Below are positions 26,807-36,192 of a stretch of DNA of 64,000 nucleotides, one piece after another; within the stretch, counting starts at the first letter, position 1, and every line of letters starts with the position of its first letter. Location of the stretch: contig SUYR01000004.1 of assembly GCA_015060335.1 (NCBI GenBank), positions 1 through 64,000 of the forward strand, given 5' to 3'. The notes beneath the pieces were generated by a model. The model ran no database searches and had not been told where the DNA came from. It saw only the letters and a list, made by a program, of their open reading frames with translations. A program made the position numbers and the translations under genes. The DNA comes from Bacteroidales bacterium. Lineage in GTDB: Bacteria; Bacteroidota; Bacteroidia; Bacteroidales; UBA932.

Positions 26807-28204
26807 ATGAGACTAATCACAGCAATCAAATCATTCTACCGTATCTCCAAACCCTCTAAAGTGATGGTGGAAGAAGCACTGCAGGAAAGAAAATTCCGTA
26901 TATTCGGTTTACAGTCTTTTCTTGCGGGAACTATAGGTTACAGTCTTTATTATGTATGCCGTACAAGCCTTAATGTGGTCAAGAAGCCGATTATTGACAG
27001 CGGAATGATCGATGCAAGTCAACTCGGACTCATAGGCTCTGTACTTTTGTTCGCTTATGCCATTGGTAAGTTCGTGAACGGTTTCCTTGCAGACCACTGC
27101 AACATCAAGCGTTTCATGGCTACAGGACTTCTTGTGTCAGCTGTGGCAAACTTTATCCTCGGTATTCTTGGCTTTATGAGCGATTCGCTTCCTACTGCGT
27201 TGATTTTTATGTTGTTCGCTATCATGTGGGGTATCAACGGCTGGTCGCAGTCTATGGGTTCGCCACCTGCCATCATCGCTCTGTCGAGATGGCTTCCACT
27301 CAGCAAACGAGGTACATTCTACGGCTTCTTCAGCCTTAGTCACAATCTTGGAGAATGGCTTTCATTCCTCTTTGTAGGAATTCTCGTATCTGTCGCAGGA
27401 TGGCAGTGGGGCTTCATCGGATCTTCTCTTGCAGGAGTCATCGGCGTGATTGTCATTATATTCTTTCTTCATGACAATCCTCAGAGCAAGGGGCTTCCAA
27501 GAGTTGAGGATATGTACGGAGAGGTAAAGGAGGAGAAGAAACAGGAGTCAACTGGTGATTTGCAGAGGATGGTGCTTAAGACCCCTGCAGTATGGATTCT
27601 TGCGGCTGCAAGTGCATTCATGTATGTTGCCCGCTATGCAATCAACGGCTGGGGTGTGCTTTTCCTGCAGGAAGAGAAAGGATTTTCCCTTACGCAGGCC
27701 ACTACTATAATTTCAATCAATGCACTTCTCGGTATTCTCGGTACTGTACTTTCAGGATGGGTGTCAGACAAGTTGTTCAAGTCTGACCGATATCTGCCGG
27801 CTTTGATATTCGGTATCATGAACGCCCTTTCGCTCGTTCTTTTCCTGATAGGAGGTGATTCGTTGGTTATCAATATTATAGCAATGGTATTCTTCGGTAT
27901 TTCCATTGGAGTGCTAATCTGCTTCCTCGGAGGTCTTATGGCTGTCGATATTGTTCCTCGCAAGGCTACAGGTGCTGCTCTTGGAGTTGTAGGTATGGCA
28001 AGTTATGTCGCTGCAGGTATCCAGGATGTTGCAAGCGGATGGCTCATCGATACCAACAAGACAATGGTGGAGGTCATGGACCAGGCGACCGGACAATTCA
28101 CTCAGGTGACTCAGTATGACTTTACTCCTGTCGCAATCTTCTGGATTGTCGCTTCAGTCATATCCTTCATTCTGCCTATATTCAACTGGAAATATAGAAA
28201 ATGA
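26807..28204 (+). CDS. Organophosphate:phosphate antiporter, GlpT/UhpT-type MFS
   Basis: A 465-residue inner-membrane MFS protein with twelve predicted helices and OPA-family features. Arg52 in YYVCRTSLNVVKKP aligns with Arg45 of E. coli GlpT. Arg276 in VARYAINGW aligns with GlpT Arg269. These two arginines bind the substrate phosphate. It should exchange an external organophosphate (glycerol-3-phosphate or a sugar phosphate) for inorganic phosphate. Its presence as the only inner-membrane transporter of the locus is the strongest hint that the end product is a phosphorylated small molecule. Its stop overlaps the next start (ATGA). Confidence 0.92.
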   Translation: MRLITAIKSFYRISKPSKVMVEEALQERKFRIFGLQSFLAGTIGYSLYYVCRTSLNVVKKPIIDSGMIDASQLGLIGSVLLFAYAIGKFVNGFLADHCNIKRFMATGLLVSAVANFILGILGFMSDSLPTALIFMLFAIMWGINGWSQSMGSPPAIIALSRWLPLSKRGTFYGFFSLSHNLGEWLSFLFVGILVSVAGWQWGFIGSSLAGVIGVIVIIFFLHDNPQSKGLPRVEDMYGEVKEEKKQESTGDLQRMVLKTPAVWILAAASAFMYVARYAINGWGVLFLQEEKGFSLTQATTIISINALLGILGTVLSGWVSDKLFKSDRYLPALIFGIMNALSLVLFLIGGDSLVINIIAMVFFGISIGVLICFLGGLMAVDIVPRKATGAALGVVGMASYVAAGIQDVASGWLIDTNKTMVEVMDQATGQFTQVTQYDFTPVAIFWIVASVISFILPIFNWKYRK

Positions 28205-29955
28205 TCCATTATAGCCCGATTATGCAGAAGATATTCAATATTGTCATTTTGTGCGTTTTGACCGCAAGCTCGATGTTTGCACAAGACCGGAAATGGTATG
28301 ATCCTGAGGATGCTGGTTATCCCGTTGTTCATGGGCAGGCATTTCAGGGCGAGCATAGAGAGGGGTTCTATGACAGGCTACCTGACAGGGTCAAGGATGG
28401 TCTGTCTCATGCAGTATGGAGGCTTAGCCGACAGACAGCAGGTGAGAGTATCTGTTTCACCACAGACTCAAAGGATATTACAGTAAGGTATAAGGTAAGG
28501 CTCAGGACCGCCATGCCGCACATGCCGGCAACAGGCGTTTCAGGTGTGGATCTTTATACCAAGGACAAACATGGTAATGAGGTCTGGCTTGCACCGAAGT
28601 ATTCTTTCAAGGATACCGTGACTTTTTCCTATTCTGATATCGAGCCTGTGAATATGCGTGGGAACACTCGCAGATATACTCTGTTTCTGCCGCTATACAA
28701 TGAGGTGGAGTGGTTGGAAATCGGTGTGGGGGAAGATGACAAGTTCTGTTTTGAACGTCCTTCAGCCCTCAAGCCGGTGGTTACCTATGGTACGTCCATC
28801 TGTCAGGGAGCATGTGCTTCCCGTCCGGCAATGTCATGGACAAATATTCTTCAGCGGAGATTGGACCGTCCTTTTGTCAATCTTGGATTTTCCGGAAGTG
28901 CTTATTTCGAGTCTTCCATAATGGATGTCCTGTCAGAAGTGGATGCTGCAGTATATGTCATAGATGGAATGCCTAATGCATATGCAATCCCGGCACCAGC
29001 TCTTCGCGATACTGTCGTAAAGGCGGTGCGTAGGTTGAGGTCTGCAAGACCTGATGCACCAGTCGTCCTGACAGATCACTGCGGCTATCCTCATGGCTCT
29101 GTCTATAAGTATTACAGAGATGCTCAGGAACATGCCTTGAAGTCATTAGAAGAAGCATATCAGCAGTTGATTGCTGAGGGAGTGACGGGACTGTACCGTC
29201 TGAGACATGAGGATATAGGTATGATCGGAGAAATGACAGTGGAGGCAATCCATATGTCTGATTATGGCATGACGACATATGCTGATGCATATGAGCCGTT
29301 GTTGAGGGATATTCTATGTGAGCCCTCTGGCGATGTTTCCACCACCATGCCTGTCACTCAGCAGAGAGACAGTTACAACTGGCTAGATAGACATGATGAA
29401 ATATTGTCCAAGGGCAACGGCAAGCATTTCAGGAGGATTGTGATCGGAGATTCGATCATGCACTTCTGGGGTGGCTCTGATGTGGCTCCAGCTCAGCATG
29501 GTACAGACTCGTGGGCGGAACTCGGAGGAGAATCCCTCAATCTGGGCTGCGGTTATGACAGGACTGAGAATGTCCTGTGGCGTATTTATCACGGAGAACT
29601 AGACAATCTGACAGCAGACAAGGTCTTCATAAAGATCGGAACAAACAACATTTCATGGGGAGATCCGGATGAGGACATTGTTGCCGGAATAAAGGCTGTC
29701 ATCAATGCCGTGAGGACTCGTCTTCCTCAATCGGAGATCACAGTCATGGGTATCCTTCCGAGAAGGAACAGGGAGGCTCGGGTCAAGACTCTGAACAAGG
29801 CGGTCAAGGCTATGGCCAGAGAGCAGAATGTTAATTTTGCCGATCCGGGAAAGACTCTTCTCGGCAAGGGTGGCAAGATAGATGAGTCGATGTTTACAGA
29901 CGGTCTTCATCCCGATGCGGATGGATATCGCAGAATTGCAGACTACTTCAGGTAG
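28201..29955 (+). CDS. Two-module SGNH/GDSL hydrolase
   Basis: A 584-residue secreted protein with a signal peptide ending SMFAQ. An N-terminal SGNH_hydro_N-like sandwich (about 30-190) leads into a first SGNH domain (TYGTSICQGACASRP block I, LGFSGSAYFE, DAAVYVIDGMPNA). A linker is followed by a second, PAF-acetylhydrolase-like SGNH domain (VIGDSIMHFWGG, LNLGCGYDRTENV, IKIGTNNI, DGLHPDADGY). The second module has intact Ser, Gly, Asn and Asp-His blocks. The first carries its serine in GTSICQG. The gene overlaps the transporter by four bases; an in-frame ATG at 28222 also gives a good signal peptide. It probably removes acyl or other ester groups in the periplasm. Confidence 0.85.
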   Translation: MIHYSPIMQKIFNIVILCVLTASSMFAQDRKWYDPEDAGYPVVHGQAFQGEHREGFYDRLPDRVKDGLSHAVWRLSRQTAGESICFTTDSKDITVRYKVRLRTAMPHMPATGVSGVDLYTKDKHGNEVWLAPKYSFKDTVTFSYSDIEPVNMRGNTRRYTLFLPLYNEVEWLEIGVGEDDKFCFERPSALKPVVTYGTSICQGACASRPAMSWTNILQRRLDRPFVNLGFSGSAYFESSIMDVLSEVDAAVYVIDGMPNAYAIPAPALRDTVVKAVRRLRSARPDAPVVLTDHCGYPHGSVYKYYRDAQEHALKSLEEAYQQLIAEGVTGLYRLRHEDIGMIGEMTVEAIHMSDYGMTTYADAYEPLLRDILCEPSGDVSTTMPVTQQRDSYNWLDRHDEILSKGNGKHFRRIVIGDSIMHFWGGSDVAPAQHGTDSWAELGGESLNLGCGYDRTENVLWRIYHGELDNLTADKVFIKIGTNNISWGDPDEDIVAGIKAVINAVRTRLPQSEITVMGILPRRNREARVKTLNKAVKAMAREQNVNFADPGKTLLGKGGKIDESMFTDGLHPDADGYRRIADYFR

Positions 29956-30003
29956 TAGGATATTAAATTTATTGAGGTATAATTTCTTTATTTTATAAAT
30001 AGT

Positions 30004-31422
30004 ATGACACTGATAAAATCAATTTCAGGAATTCGTGGAACAATCGGCGGAGCTCCGGGAGAGGGGCTGTCTCCGCTCGATGTCGTTAAGTTTACATACG
30101 CTTATTGCGAGAAGATGCGTGAACGTCTCCCAAAGGAGGACGGGGCGAGATACAAGGTTGTTGTCGGTAAGGATGCCCGTCTTTCAGGTGACATGGTGGA
30201 GCAACTTGTCTGCGGTACTCTCATCGCATGCGGTGTGGATGTGGTAAAGGCAGGCCTGGCTTCGACTCCTACAACGGAAATGGCAGTGGTTTTTGAGAAG
30301 GCTGACGGTGGTATCATTCTTACGGCTTCTCATAATCCGAAACAATGGAACGCACTTAAACTTCTGAACGAGAAGGGTGAGTTCCTGAATGCTGATGAAG
30401 GGGCGGCGATTCTTGAATGTGCAGAAGCGGAGAACTTCAACTTCGCAGATGTGGATTCTCTTGGAACAGTGGAGGAAAAGGATTTTACTGATGCACATAT
30501 CGATGCTGTTCTTGCTCTTCCTGAAGTGGATGTAGAGGCAGTACGTGCAGCCGGTTTCAAGGTGACACTTGATGCCGTAAATTCTGTCGGCGGTATCATC
30601 ATGCCACGTCTGCTTGAACGTATGGGTGTTGAATGTGTATGCTTGAACTGCGATCCTACAGGACAGTTTGCACACAATCCAGAACCACTCCCTTCAAATC
30701 TTGTAGAACTTTGCGAGGCAGTTGTTGCTACCAGGTCAGATTTCGGTGTCTCTGTCGATCCTGATGTCGATCGTCTTGCACTTATTTGCGAGGACGGAAA
30801 ACCATTTGGCGAGGAATATACTCTCGTGAGTGTCGCTGATTATCTTCTTTCACGTGCAGCACAGGCAGGCGGTGATGTGAAACTTGCCACTTCATCGAAT
30901 CTTTCGTCTTCAAGGGCACTTCGTGATGTTACCGAGCAGTATGGCGGAGAGTATTTTGCTGCTGCTGTAGGTGAGGTAAATGTCACTACAAAGATGAAAG
31001 AATGCGGTGCCCTCATCGGCGGTGAAGGAAACGGTGGTGTCATATTCCCTGCTCTTCACTACGGACGTGATGCCATGGTTGGAGTGGCACTTTTCCTAAC
31101 AAACCTTGCTGACAAGAAGATGAAGGTTTCAGAACTTCGAGCAACATATCCGGAATATGTTATCGCAAAGAACAAGATCGAACTCTCAGATTCGGCCCTT
31201 ATCGACCAGATCCTTAATGAGATAAAGGAAGTCTATGCTTCTGAAAACATCAATACAATAGACGGTGTGAAGATTTCCTTTGAGGAACGTAAGGAGTGGG
31301 TACATCTGCGCCGTTCAAATACTGAACCTATTATCCGAATTTATGCGGAGGCTGCTGATCAAGATGCTGCAGATGCCCTTGCAGAGCAAATCATAAGCAT
31401 TGCAAACAGGATGATCAAATAA
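30004..31422 (+). CDS. glmM: Phosphoglucosamine mutase-type phosphohexomutase
   Basis: A 472-residue alpha-D-phosphohexomutase. The phosphoserine is Ser109 in LTASHNP. The Mg-binding loop is DPDVDR (about 255), the sugar-recognition loop GGEGNGG follows, and the C-terminal phosphate loop reads RRSNTEP (usually RPSGTEP). The family interconverts glucosamine-6-P and glucosamine-1-P (GlmM) or related hexose phosphates; this subgroup is generally annotated GlmM in Bacteroidota. It opens a six-gene plus-strand run of sugar-phosphate enzymes beginning 48 bases after the SGNH gene. I see no clear TAnnTTTG element in that gap. Confidence 0.88.
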   Translation: MTLIKSISGIRGTIGGAPGEGLSPLDVVKFTYAYCEKMRERLPKEDGARYKVVVGKDARLSGDMVEQLVCGTLIACGVDVVKAGLASTPTTEMAVVFEKADGGIILTASHNPKQWNALKLLNEKGEFLNADEGAAILECAEAENFNFADVDSLGTVEEKDFTDAHIDAVLALPEVDVEAVRAAGFKVTLDAVNSVGGIIMPRLLERMGVECVCLNCDPTGQFAHNPEPLPSNLVELCEAVVATRSDFGVSVDPDVDRLALICEDGKPFGEEYTLVSVADYLLSRAAQAGGDVKLATSSNLSSSRALRDVTEQYGGEYFAAAVGEVNVTTKMKECGALIGGEGNGGVIFPALHYGRDAMVGVALFLTNLADKKMKVSELRATYPEYVIAKNKIELSDSALIDQILNEIKEVYASENINTIDGVKISFEERKEWVHLRRSNTEPIIRIYAEAADQDAADALAEQIISIANRMIK

Positions 31423-31434
31423 ATATACGATAAG

Positions 31435-32364
31435 ATGAAACCGACATTATTAGTTCTTGCTGCCGGCATGGGCAGCCGTTACGGGGGACTTAAGCAGCTT
31501 GATACACTAGGTCCTTCAGGGGAGACCATCATTGACTATTCAATATATGATGCAGTTCAGGCTGGCTTCGGCAAAGTGGTATATATCGTCAGAGAGTACT
31601 TCAAGGACGATATGATCAAGGCGGTACATGAGAAATACGGTAATGTGAAGTGTTCTGACGGCACACCGCTTAAGCTGGATTTCGTTACTCAGGAACTTGA
31701 TAAGATCCCTGCAGGCTTTAAGCTTAATCCGGAAAGGGAAAAGCCGTGGGGAACTGCACATGCCATACTTATGGCGAAGGATGTTATCAATGAACCTTTT
31801 GCGGTCATCAACGGTGATGACTATTATGGAAAGGACTCGTTCAGAATCCTTGCCGACTGGCTCAGAGAACATGAAGGTTCTCAGGGACATTATTCACTTG
31901 TCGGATTTGAACTGGAAAACACTTTGTCCGAGTCTGGTCAGGTGTCTCGTGGAGTCGGTTCTGCCGATGATTCGGGTTACCTTACCGATGTGGTTGAGCA
32001 TCATAAGATTGCAAAGTCTGAAGATGATCTCATCTATGGTCAGAACAGTGTCACAGGCGAGACTGTGACACTTGCTCCTAAGGCTCTCTGCTCAATGAAT
32101 ATGTGGGGGTTCACTCCTGATTATTTCGAAAAGAGTGAGAAGATATTCAAGTCGTTCCTTGAGAAGAACATCGGAGAGCTTAAATCCGAGTTCTATATCC
32201 CGTTTGTCATCGACAGCATGATCAAGAGCGGAGAAGGAAGATGCGAACTGCTCAAGACGACCTCACGTTGGTTCGGCGTCACTTTTCAGGAGGACCGTCC
32301 TGGAGTCGTTGCCAAGTTCCAGGAGTTTGTTGACAATGGTGTCTATCCTACACCACTTTATTGA
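31435..32364 (+). CDS. Sugar-phosphate nucleotidyltransferase
   Basis: A 309-residue cytoplasmic enzyme with the nucleotidyltransferase signature LAAGMGSRYGGLKQ (residues 8-21) and an active-site INGDDYYG (about 122-129). Members make NDP-sugars from NTP and sugar-1-phosphate. It lies between a hexosamine-phosphate mutase and GalE, so a UDP-hexose or UDP-GlcNAc route is plausible. The nucleotide and sugar specificity cannot be read here, and there is no C-terminal left-handed acetyltransferase helix as in GlmU. Confidence 0.85.
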   Translation: MKPTLLVLAAGMGSRYGGLKQLDTLGPSGETIIDYSIYDAVQAGFGKVVYIVREYFKDDMIKAVHEKYGNVKCSDGTPLKLDFVTQELDKIPAGFKLNPEREKPWGTAHAILMAKDVINEPFAVINGDDYYGKDSFRILADWLREHEGSQGHYSLVGFELENTLSESGQVSRGVGSADDSGYLTDVVEHHKIAKSEDDLIYGQNSVTGETVTLAPKALCSMNMWGFTPDYFEKSEKIFKSFLEKNIGELKSEFYIPFVIDSMIKSGEGRCELLKTTSRWFGVTFQEDRPGVVAKFQEFVDNGVYPTPLY

Positions 32365-32375
32365 TATTGGATGTT

Positions 32376-33422
32376 ATGGCAAAGAAAGTATTGGTTTCCG
32401 GTGGAGCCGGATATATAGGCAGCCATGTGACTGTCGAACTCATAGAGGCCGGATATGAGGTGGTTGTGGCGGATAATCTGTCGAACTGCGATATGACCGG
32501 TCTTGAAGGCGTAAAGAAGATTACCGGAAGAGAGGACATCCCTTTCTATCAGATCGACTGTTGTGATTATACCTCGGTCGATATGCTTTTCACTGAACAT
32601 AAGATTGACGCTGTCATCCATTTCGCTGCGTTCAAGGCTGTAGGGGAGTCAGTTGCAGAACCATTGATGTACTATCGTAATAATCTTGTGTCATTCCTCA
32701 ACATACTCGAGGTCGCGAAGAACCACGGCGGCTGTAATGTGTTGTTCTCATCTTCAGCAACCGTATATGGAGAGGCGGAGGTACTTCCTGTGACAGAGCA
32801 GACACCTCGTCTTCCGTCGACTTCTCCATACGGAAACACCAAGCAGATGTGCGAGGATATTCTTCGTGATGTGGTTTTTGCCACATCTTCCACCGACAAT
32901 GTCATAAATGGCATCGCCCTCCGATATTTCAATCCTATCGGAGCACATCCGTCTGCACTCATCGGTGAACTTCCGCGTGGAGTGCCTAACAATCTCGTTC
33001 CGTTCATCACTCAGACCGCTATCGGCAAGCGTGAGTGTCTGAGCATCTTTGGAAATGATTACCCGACCGAGGACGGAACATGTCTTCGAGACTATATTGA
33101 TGTGGTGGATCTTGCGAAAGCTCATGTCGCTGCGGTGTCGAGAATGGTTGAAGGCAGGATGAAGAAAGGGTATGAAATCTTCAATGTCGGAACCGGACGT
33201 CCTGTTTCTGTTTATGAACTTGTTTCGGCATTTGAAAAGGTTAACGGCCTGAAACTGAATTATAAGTATGTTGACCGCAGACCTGGTGACGTGATGGCCA
33301 TCTGGGCTGATACAAAACTTGCCAATGAAGAGCTTGGCTGGAAAGCGGAAAGATCAGTAGAGGAAACACTCGCATCCGCATGGGCATGGGAAAAGTACCT
33401 TGCTGGTTCAGAAAATAATTGA
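32376..33422 (+). CDS. galE: UDP-glucose 4-epimerase
   Basis: A 348-residue extended SDR enzyme. The NAD-binding GGAGYIGS is at residues 9-16, with HFAAFKAVGES, SSSATVYG and the catalytic Tyr/Lys pair in SPYGNTK. NPIGAHPS and GDVMAIWAD support GalE specifically. The open frame extends to a TTG at 32361 overlapping the previous stop, but the ATG at 32376 gives the standard N-terminus (MAKKVLVSGG). It interconverts UDP-glucose and UDP-galactose (some members also the N-acetyl forms), using the product of sugar-1-phosphate nucleotidylation. Confidence 0.95.
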   Translation: MAKKVLVSGGAGYIGSHVTVELIEAGYEVVVADNLSNCDMTGLEGVKKITGREDIPFYQIDCCDYTSVDMLFTEHKIDAVIHFAAFKAVGESVAEPLMYYRNNLVSFLNILEVAKNHGGCNVLFSSSATVYGEAEVLPVTEQTPRLPSTSPYGNTKQMCEDILRDVVFATSSTDNVINGIALRYFNPIGAHPSALIGELPRGVPNNLVPFITQTAIGKRECLSIFGNDYPTEDGTCLRDYIDVVDLAKAHVAAVSRMVEGRMKKGYEIFNVGTGRPVSVYELVSAFEKVNGLKLNYKYVDRRPGDVMAIWADTKLANEELGWKAERSVEETLASAWAWEKYLAGSENN

Positions 33423-33443
33423 TGTAAAATACATGTAATTGTT

Positions 33444-35360
33444 ATGAAGAAGTTCACATTACCTAAGGATGGAGGTCTGATCGACAGCGGCCTGCCATAT
33501 GGAATAAAACATGCCTTTGAGCGTATACCTGCTCATATTTTTGAGGATGAAGAGGCTGCATCTTCTCGTTTGGCTCATAGGATTGTCGAACAGATCAATT
33601 CGAAGAACGGAACATTCAGATTAGGCCTGACAACAGGTTCTTCTCCTGTTTCTCTTTATAGGGAACTGGTCAAGTGTCATAAGGCCGGTGAAGTGTCTTT
33701 CCGTGATGTGGAAATCTATAGCATCGATGAATACTATCCTGCACCTACTGACAGTCATGGACGAAATCGAAGGCTTTATGATGAGCTGGTTTCAAAAGTT
33801 GACATCAGACCGGAGAACGTACATGTTCCTAAGCTTACAGAAATTCATGATACGACTTATGTTACGGAATTCTGTGCAATGTATGATGAGAAAGCCAAGA
33901 ATCTCGATCTTCTTGTTATGGGTGTAGGCGAAAAAGGCCAGATCGGATTCAATGAGGCTGGTGCTTCAGACAAGAGCAGAACAAGGACATTACTTCTTCC
34001 TTATGCTTCCAGAAAGAGACAGGCAAAGAATTTTGCCGGCAGTATATCTGATACCCCAGACAAAGCTATAGCAATGGGTATCTCGACAATGCTGAGTGCT
34101 AAGAAGATATATCTGATTGCATGGGGAGAGGACAAGGCGGCAGTCGTGAAGAAGGTGGTTGAGGAAGCCATTGATCCTTCATGTCCGGCTTCACTTCTTC
34201 AGAAGCATGAAAACATTTCTTTCTATGTAGAGGAAAATTCTGCAAGTCTTCTTACCAGGAATGTAGCCCCTTGGCTCGTAGGTCCATGTGAATGGACACC
34301 GAAATTCATCAGGAAAGCAGTAGTGTGGCTTTGTGAGCAGGTTCATAAGCCTATACTGAAGCTTACTCAAGGAGATTATCTTGCAAACGGTCTCGGTGAG
34401 CTTCTTGAGCAGAAAGGTCCATACGATCTGATCAATATCAATGTGTTCAATGATTTTCAGCACACCATTTCCGGCTGGCCGGGTGGAAAGCCGAATGCGG
34501 ATGACAGTACCAGACCGGTTCCGTCGTATCCATTCCCTAAGAGAGTGGTGATATTCTCTCCACATCCGGACGATGACGTCATTTCAATGGGAGGAACCTT
34601 CATCCGTCTTGCCGAGCAGGGTCATGATGTGCATGTGGCATACGAGACTTCTGGAAACGTTGCTGTTCATGACGATGTTGTTCTCCAGCATATGGATACG
34701 GCACGTGAACTTGGTTTCGGTGACAGGTTTGATGAGGTGAAGGCAATCATTGCTTCGAAGAAACCGGGTGAGCCGGAGCCTAGGGCACTACTCAATCTTA
34801 AGGGTGCCATCAGACGTGCTGAGGCAAAGAGTGCAGTAAGGTCATTCGGTCTGAATGATGAGACCAACACTCATTTCCTCAATCTTCCTTTCTACGAGAC
34901 CGGTGGTATCAAGAAGGGAGAACGCACTCAGGCCGATATTGACATCATCGTAGATCTTCTTCAGAAGGTCCAGCCTCATCAGATTTATCTGGCAGGTGAC
35001 CTTGCAGACCCTCATGGAACTCATCGTGTATGTACTGAGGCTGTTCTTGAAGCACTTAATCAGCTCCAGGGTGAAGCATGGCTCAAGGAGTGCCATGTAT
35101 GGCTCTACCGCGGAGCATGGATGGAGTGGGAACTTGGAAAGGTAGACATGGCAGTTCCTCTAAGCCCTGATGAAGTGATCAAGAAACGTCATGCCATCTA
35201 TCGTCATCTTTCTCAGAAGGATATCGTTCCGTTCCCTGGTGAGGACCCACGTGAATTCTGGCAGAGGGCGGAAGAAAGGACTCAGAACACCGCCCGTCTT
35301 TACAATGAGCTCGGTATGGCGGAGTATCAGGCTATTGAGGTATTTGTAAGATTGTTTTAA
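33444..35360 (+). CDS. NagB-like domain fused to PIG-L/LmbE deacetylase
   Basis: A 638-residue two-domain protein. The N-terminal half (about 20-290) has the glucosamine-6-phosphate deaminase fold. Compared with the E. coli triad Asp141-His143-Glu148, the loop reads [11 protein letters not shown], so the Asp is Lys164 and the His is Gln166; only Glu171 remains, with Asp95 (IDEY) also kept. The C-terminal half (about 365-638) is a PIG-L/LmbE zinc deacetylase with H374-P-D376-D377 (SPHPDDD). The fusion is typical of Bacteroidota. The deaminase half is probably inactive or altered, while the deacetylase half looks competent for an N-acetyl-hexosamine substrate. An intact NagB follows 17 bases later. 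Confidence 0.85.
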   Translation: MKKFTLPKDGGLIDSGLPYGIKHAFERIPAHIFEDEEAASSRLAHRIVEQINSKNGTFRLGLTTGSSPVSLYRELVKCHKAGEVSFRDVEIYSIDEYYPAPTDSHGRNRRLYDELVSKVDIRPENVHVPKLTEIHDTTYVTEFCAMYDEKAKNLDLLVMGVGEKGQIGFNEAGASDKSRTRTLLLPYASRKRQAKNFAGSISDTPDKAIAMGISTMLSAKKIYLIAWGEDKAAVVKKVVEEAIDPSCPASLLQKHENISFYVEENSASLLTRNVAPWLVGPCEWTPKFIRKAVVWLCEQVHKPILKLTQGDYLANGLGELLEQKGPYDLININVFNDFQHTISGWPGGKPNADDSTRPVPSYPFPKRVVIFSPHPDDDVISMGGTFIRLAEQGHDVHVAYETSGNVAVHDDVVLQHMDTARELGFGDRFDEVKAIIASKKPGEPEPRALLNLKGAIRRAEAKSAVRSFGLNDETNTHFLNLPFYETGGIKKGERTQADIDIIVDLLQKVQPHQIYLAGDLADPHGTHRVCTEAVLEALNQLQGEAWLKECHVWLYRGAWMEWELGKVDMAVPLSPDEVIKKRHAIYRHLSQKDIVPFPGEDPREFWQRAEERTQNTARLYNELGMAEYQAIEVFVRLF

Positions 35361-35377
35361 CTTTAAGATATATAGAA

Positions 35378-36169
35378 ATGAGACTTATAATCAATCAGGA
35401 TAGTGTTAAAGGCTCGGTTTGGGCGGCACGTTATATTGTTTCAAGAATCAAGGCCAAGGCAGCCGTGACCGACAAGCCTTTTGTACTTGGACTTCCGACA
35501 GGAGGTACTCCAATTGCAACCTATCAGGAACTTATCCGTATGTATAAGGCGGGTGAGGTGTCATTCAAGAATGTGATCACTTTCAATATGGACGAGTATG
35601 TGGGTCTTCCAGAAGAACATCCGGAGAGCTACCACTCATTCATGGCAAGAAATTTCTTCGACTATGTAGATGTGCCGAAGGAGAATATCAATATCCTTAA
35701 CGGCAATGCAGAGGATCTAGCTGCTGAATGTGCTGCTTATGAAGCCAAGATTGTTGCTGCGGGCGGAATTGACCTCTTCATGGGTGGAGTCGGTGAAGAC
35801 GGACATCTTGCATTCAACGAACCATTCTCATCTCTTGTGTCACGCACAAGAGTAAAGAGTCTGACTTATGATACGATTCTTGTGAACTCACGTTTCTTTG
35901 ACGGTGACATCAGCAAGGTGCCTACGACTGCTCTGACAGTAGGTGTCGGTACAGTTATGGATGCAAAAGAAGTTCTTGTTCTTGCTTTCGGTCATAAAAA
36001 GGCCAATGCCCTTAGAGAAGCTGTTGAAGGTGCATATTCACACAAATGTACACTTTCAGCCCTGCAGGCTCATCCGCATGGAATCATAGTTGCTGACGAA
36101 CTGGCGGTTGGTGAACTTAAGGTCAATACATATAGATATTTCAAGGACATCGAGAAGGATAATCTGTAA
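35378..36169 (+). CDS. nagB: Glucosamine-6-phosphate deaminase
   Basis: A 263-residue enzyme converting glucosamine-6-phosphate to fructose-6-phosphate and ammonia. All catalytic residues fall at the E. coli numbers: Asp72 in NMDEYVGL, then Asp141, His143 and Glu148 in [21 protein letters not shown] (38-45) is the phosphate-binding loop. It is the active counterpart of the degenerate NagB domain in the preceding gene, which makes a regulatory or substrate-channelling pairing conceivable. It would feed amino sugars freed from the medium into glycolysis. Confidence 0.96.
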   Translation: MRLIINQDSVKGSVWAARYIVSRIKAKAAVTDKPFVLGLPTGGTPIATYQELIRMYKAGEVSFKNVITFNMDEYVGLPEEHPESYHSFMARNFFDYVDVPKENINILNGNAEDLAAECAAYEAKIVAAGGIDLFMGGVGEDGHLAFNEPFSSLVSRTRVKSLTYDTILVNSRFFDGDISKVPTTALTVGVGTVMDAKEVLVLAFGHKKANALREAVEGAYSHKCTLSALQAHPHGIIVADELAVGELKVNTYRYFKDIEKDNL

Positions 36170-36192
36170 TAATTTAACAATATAACCAATCT

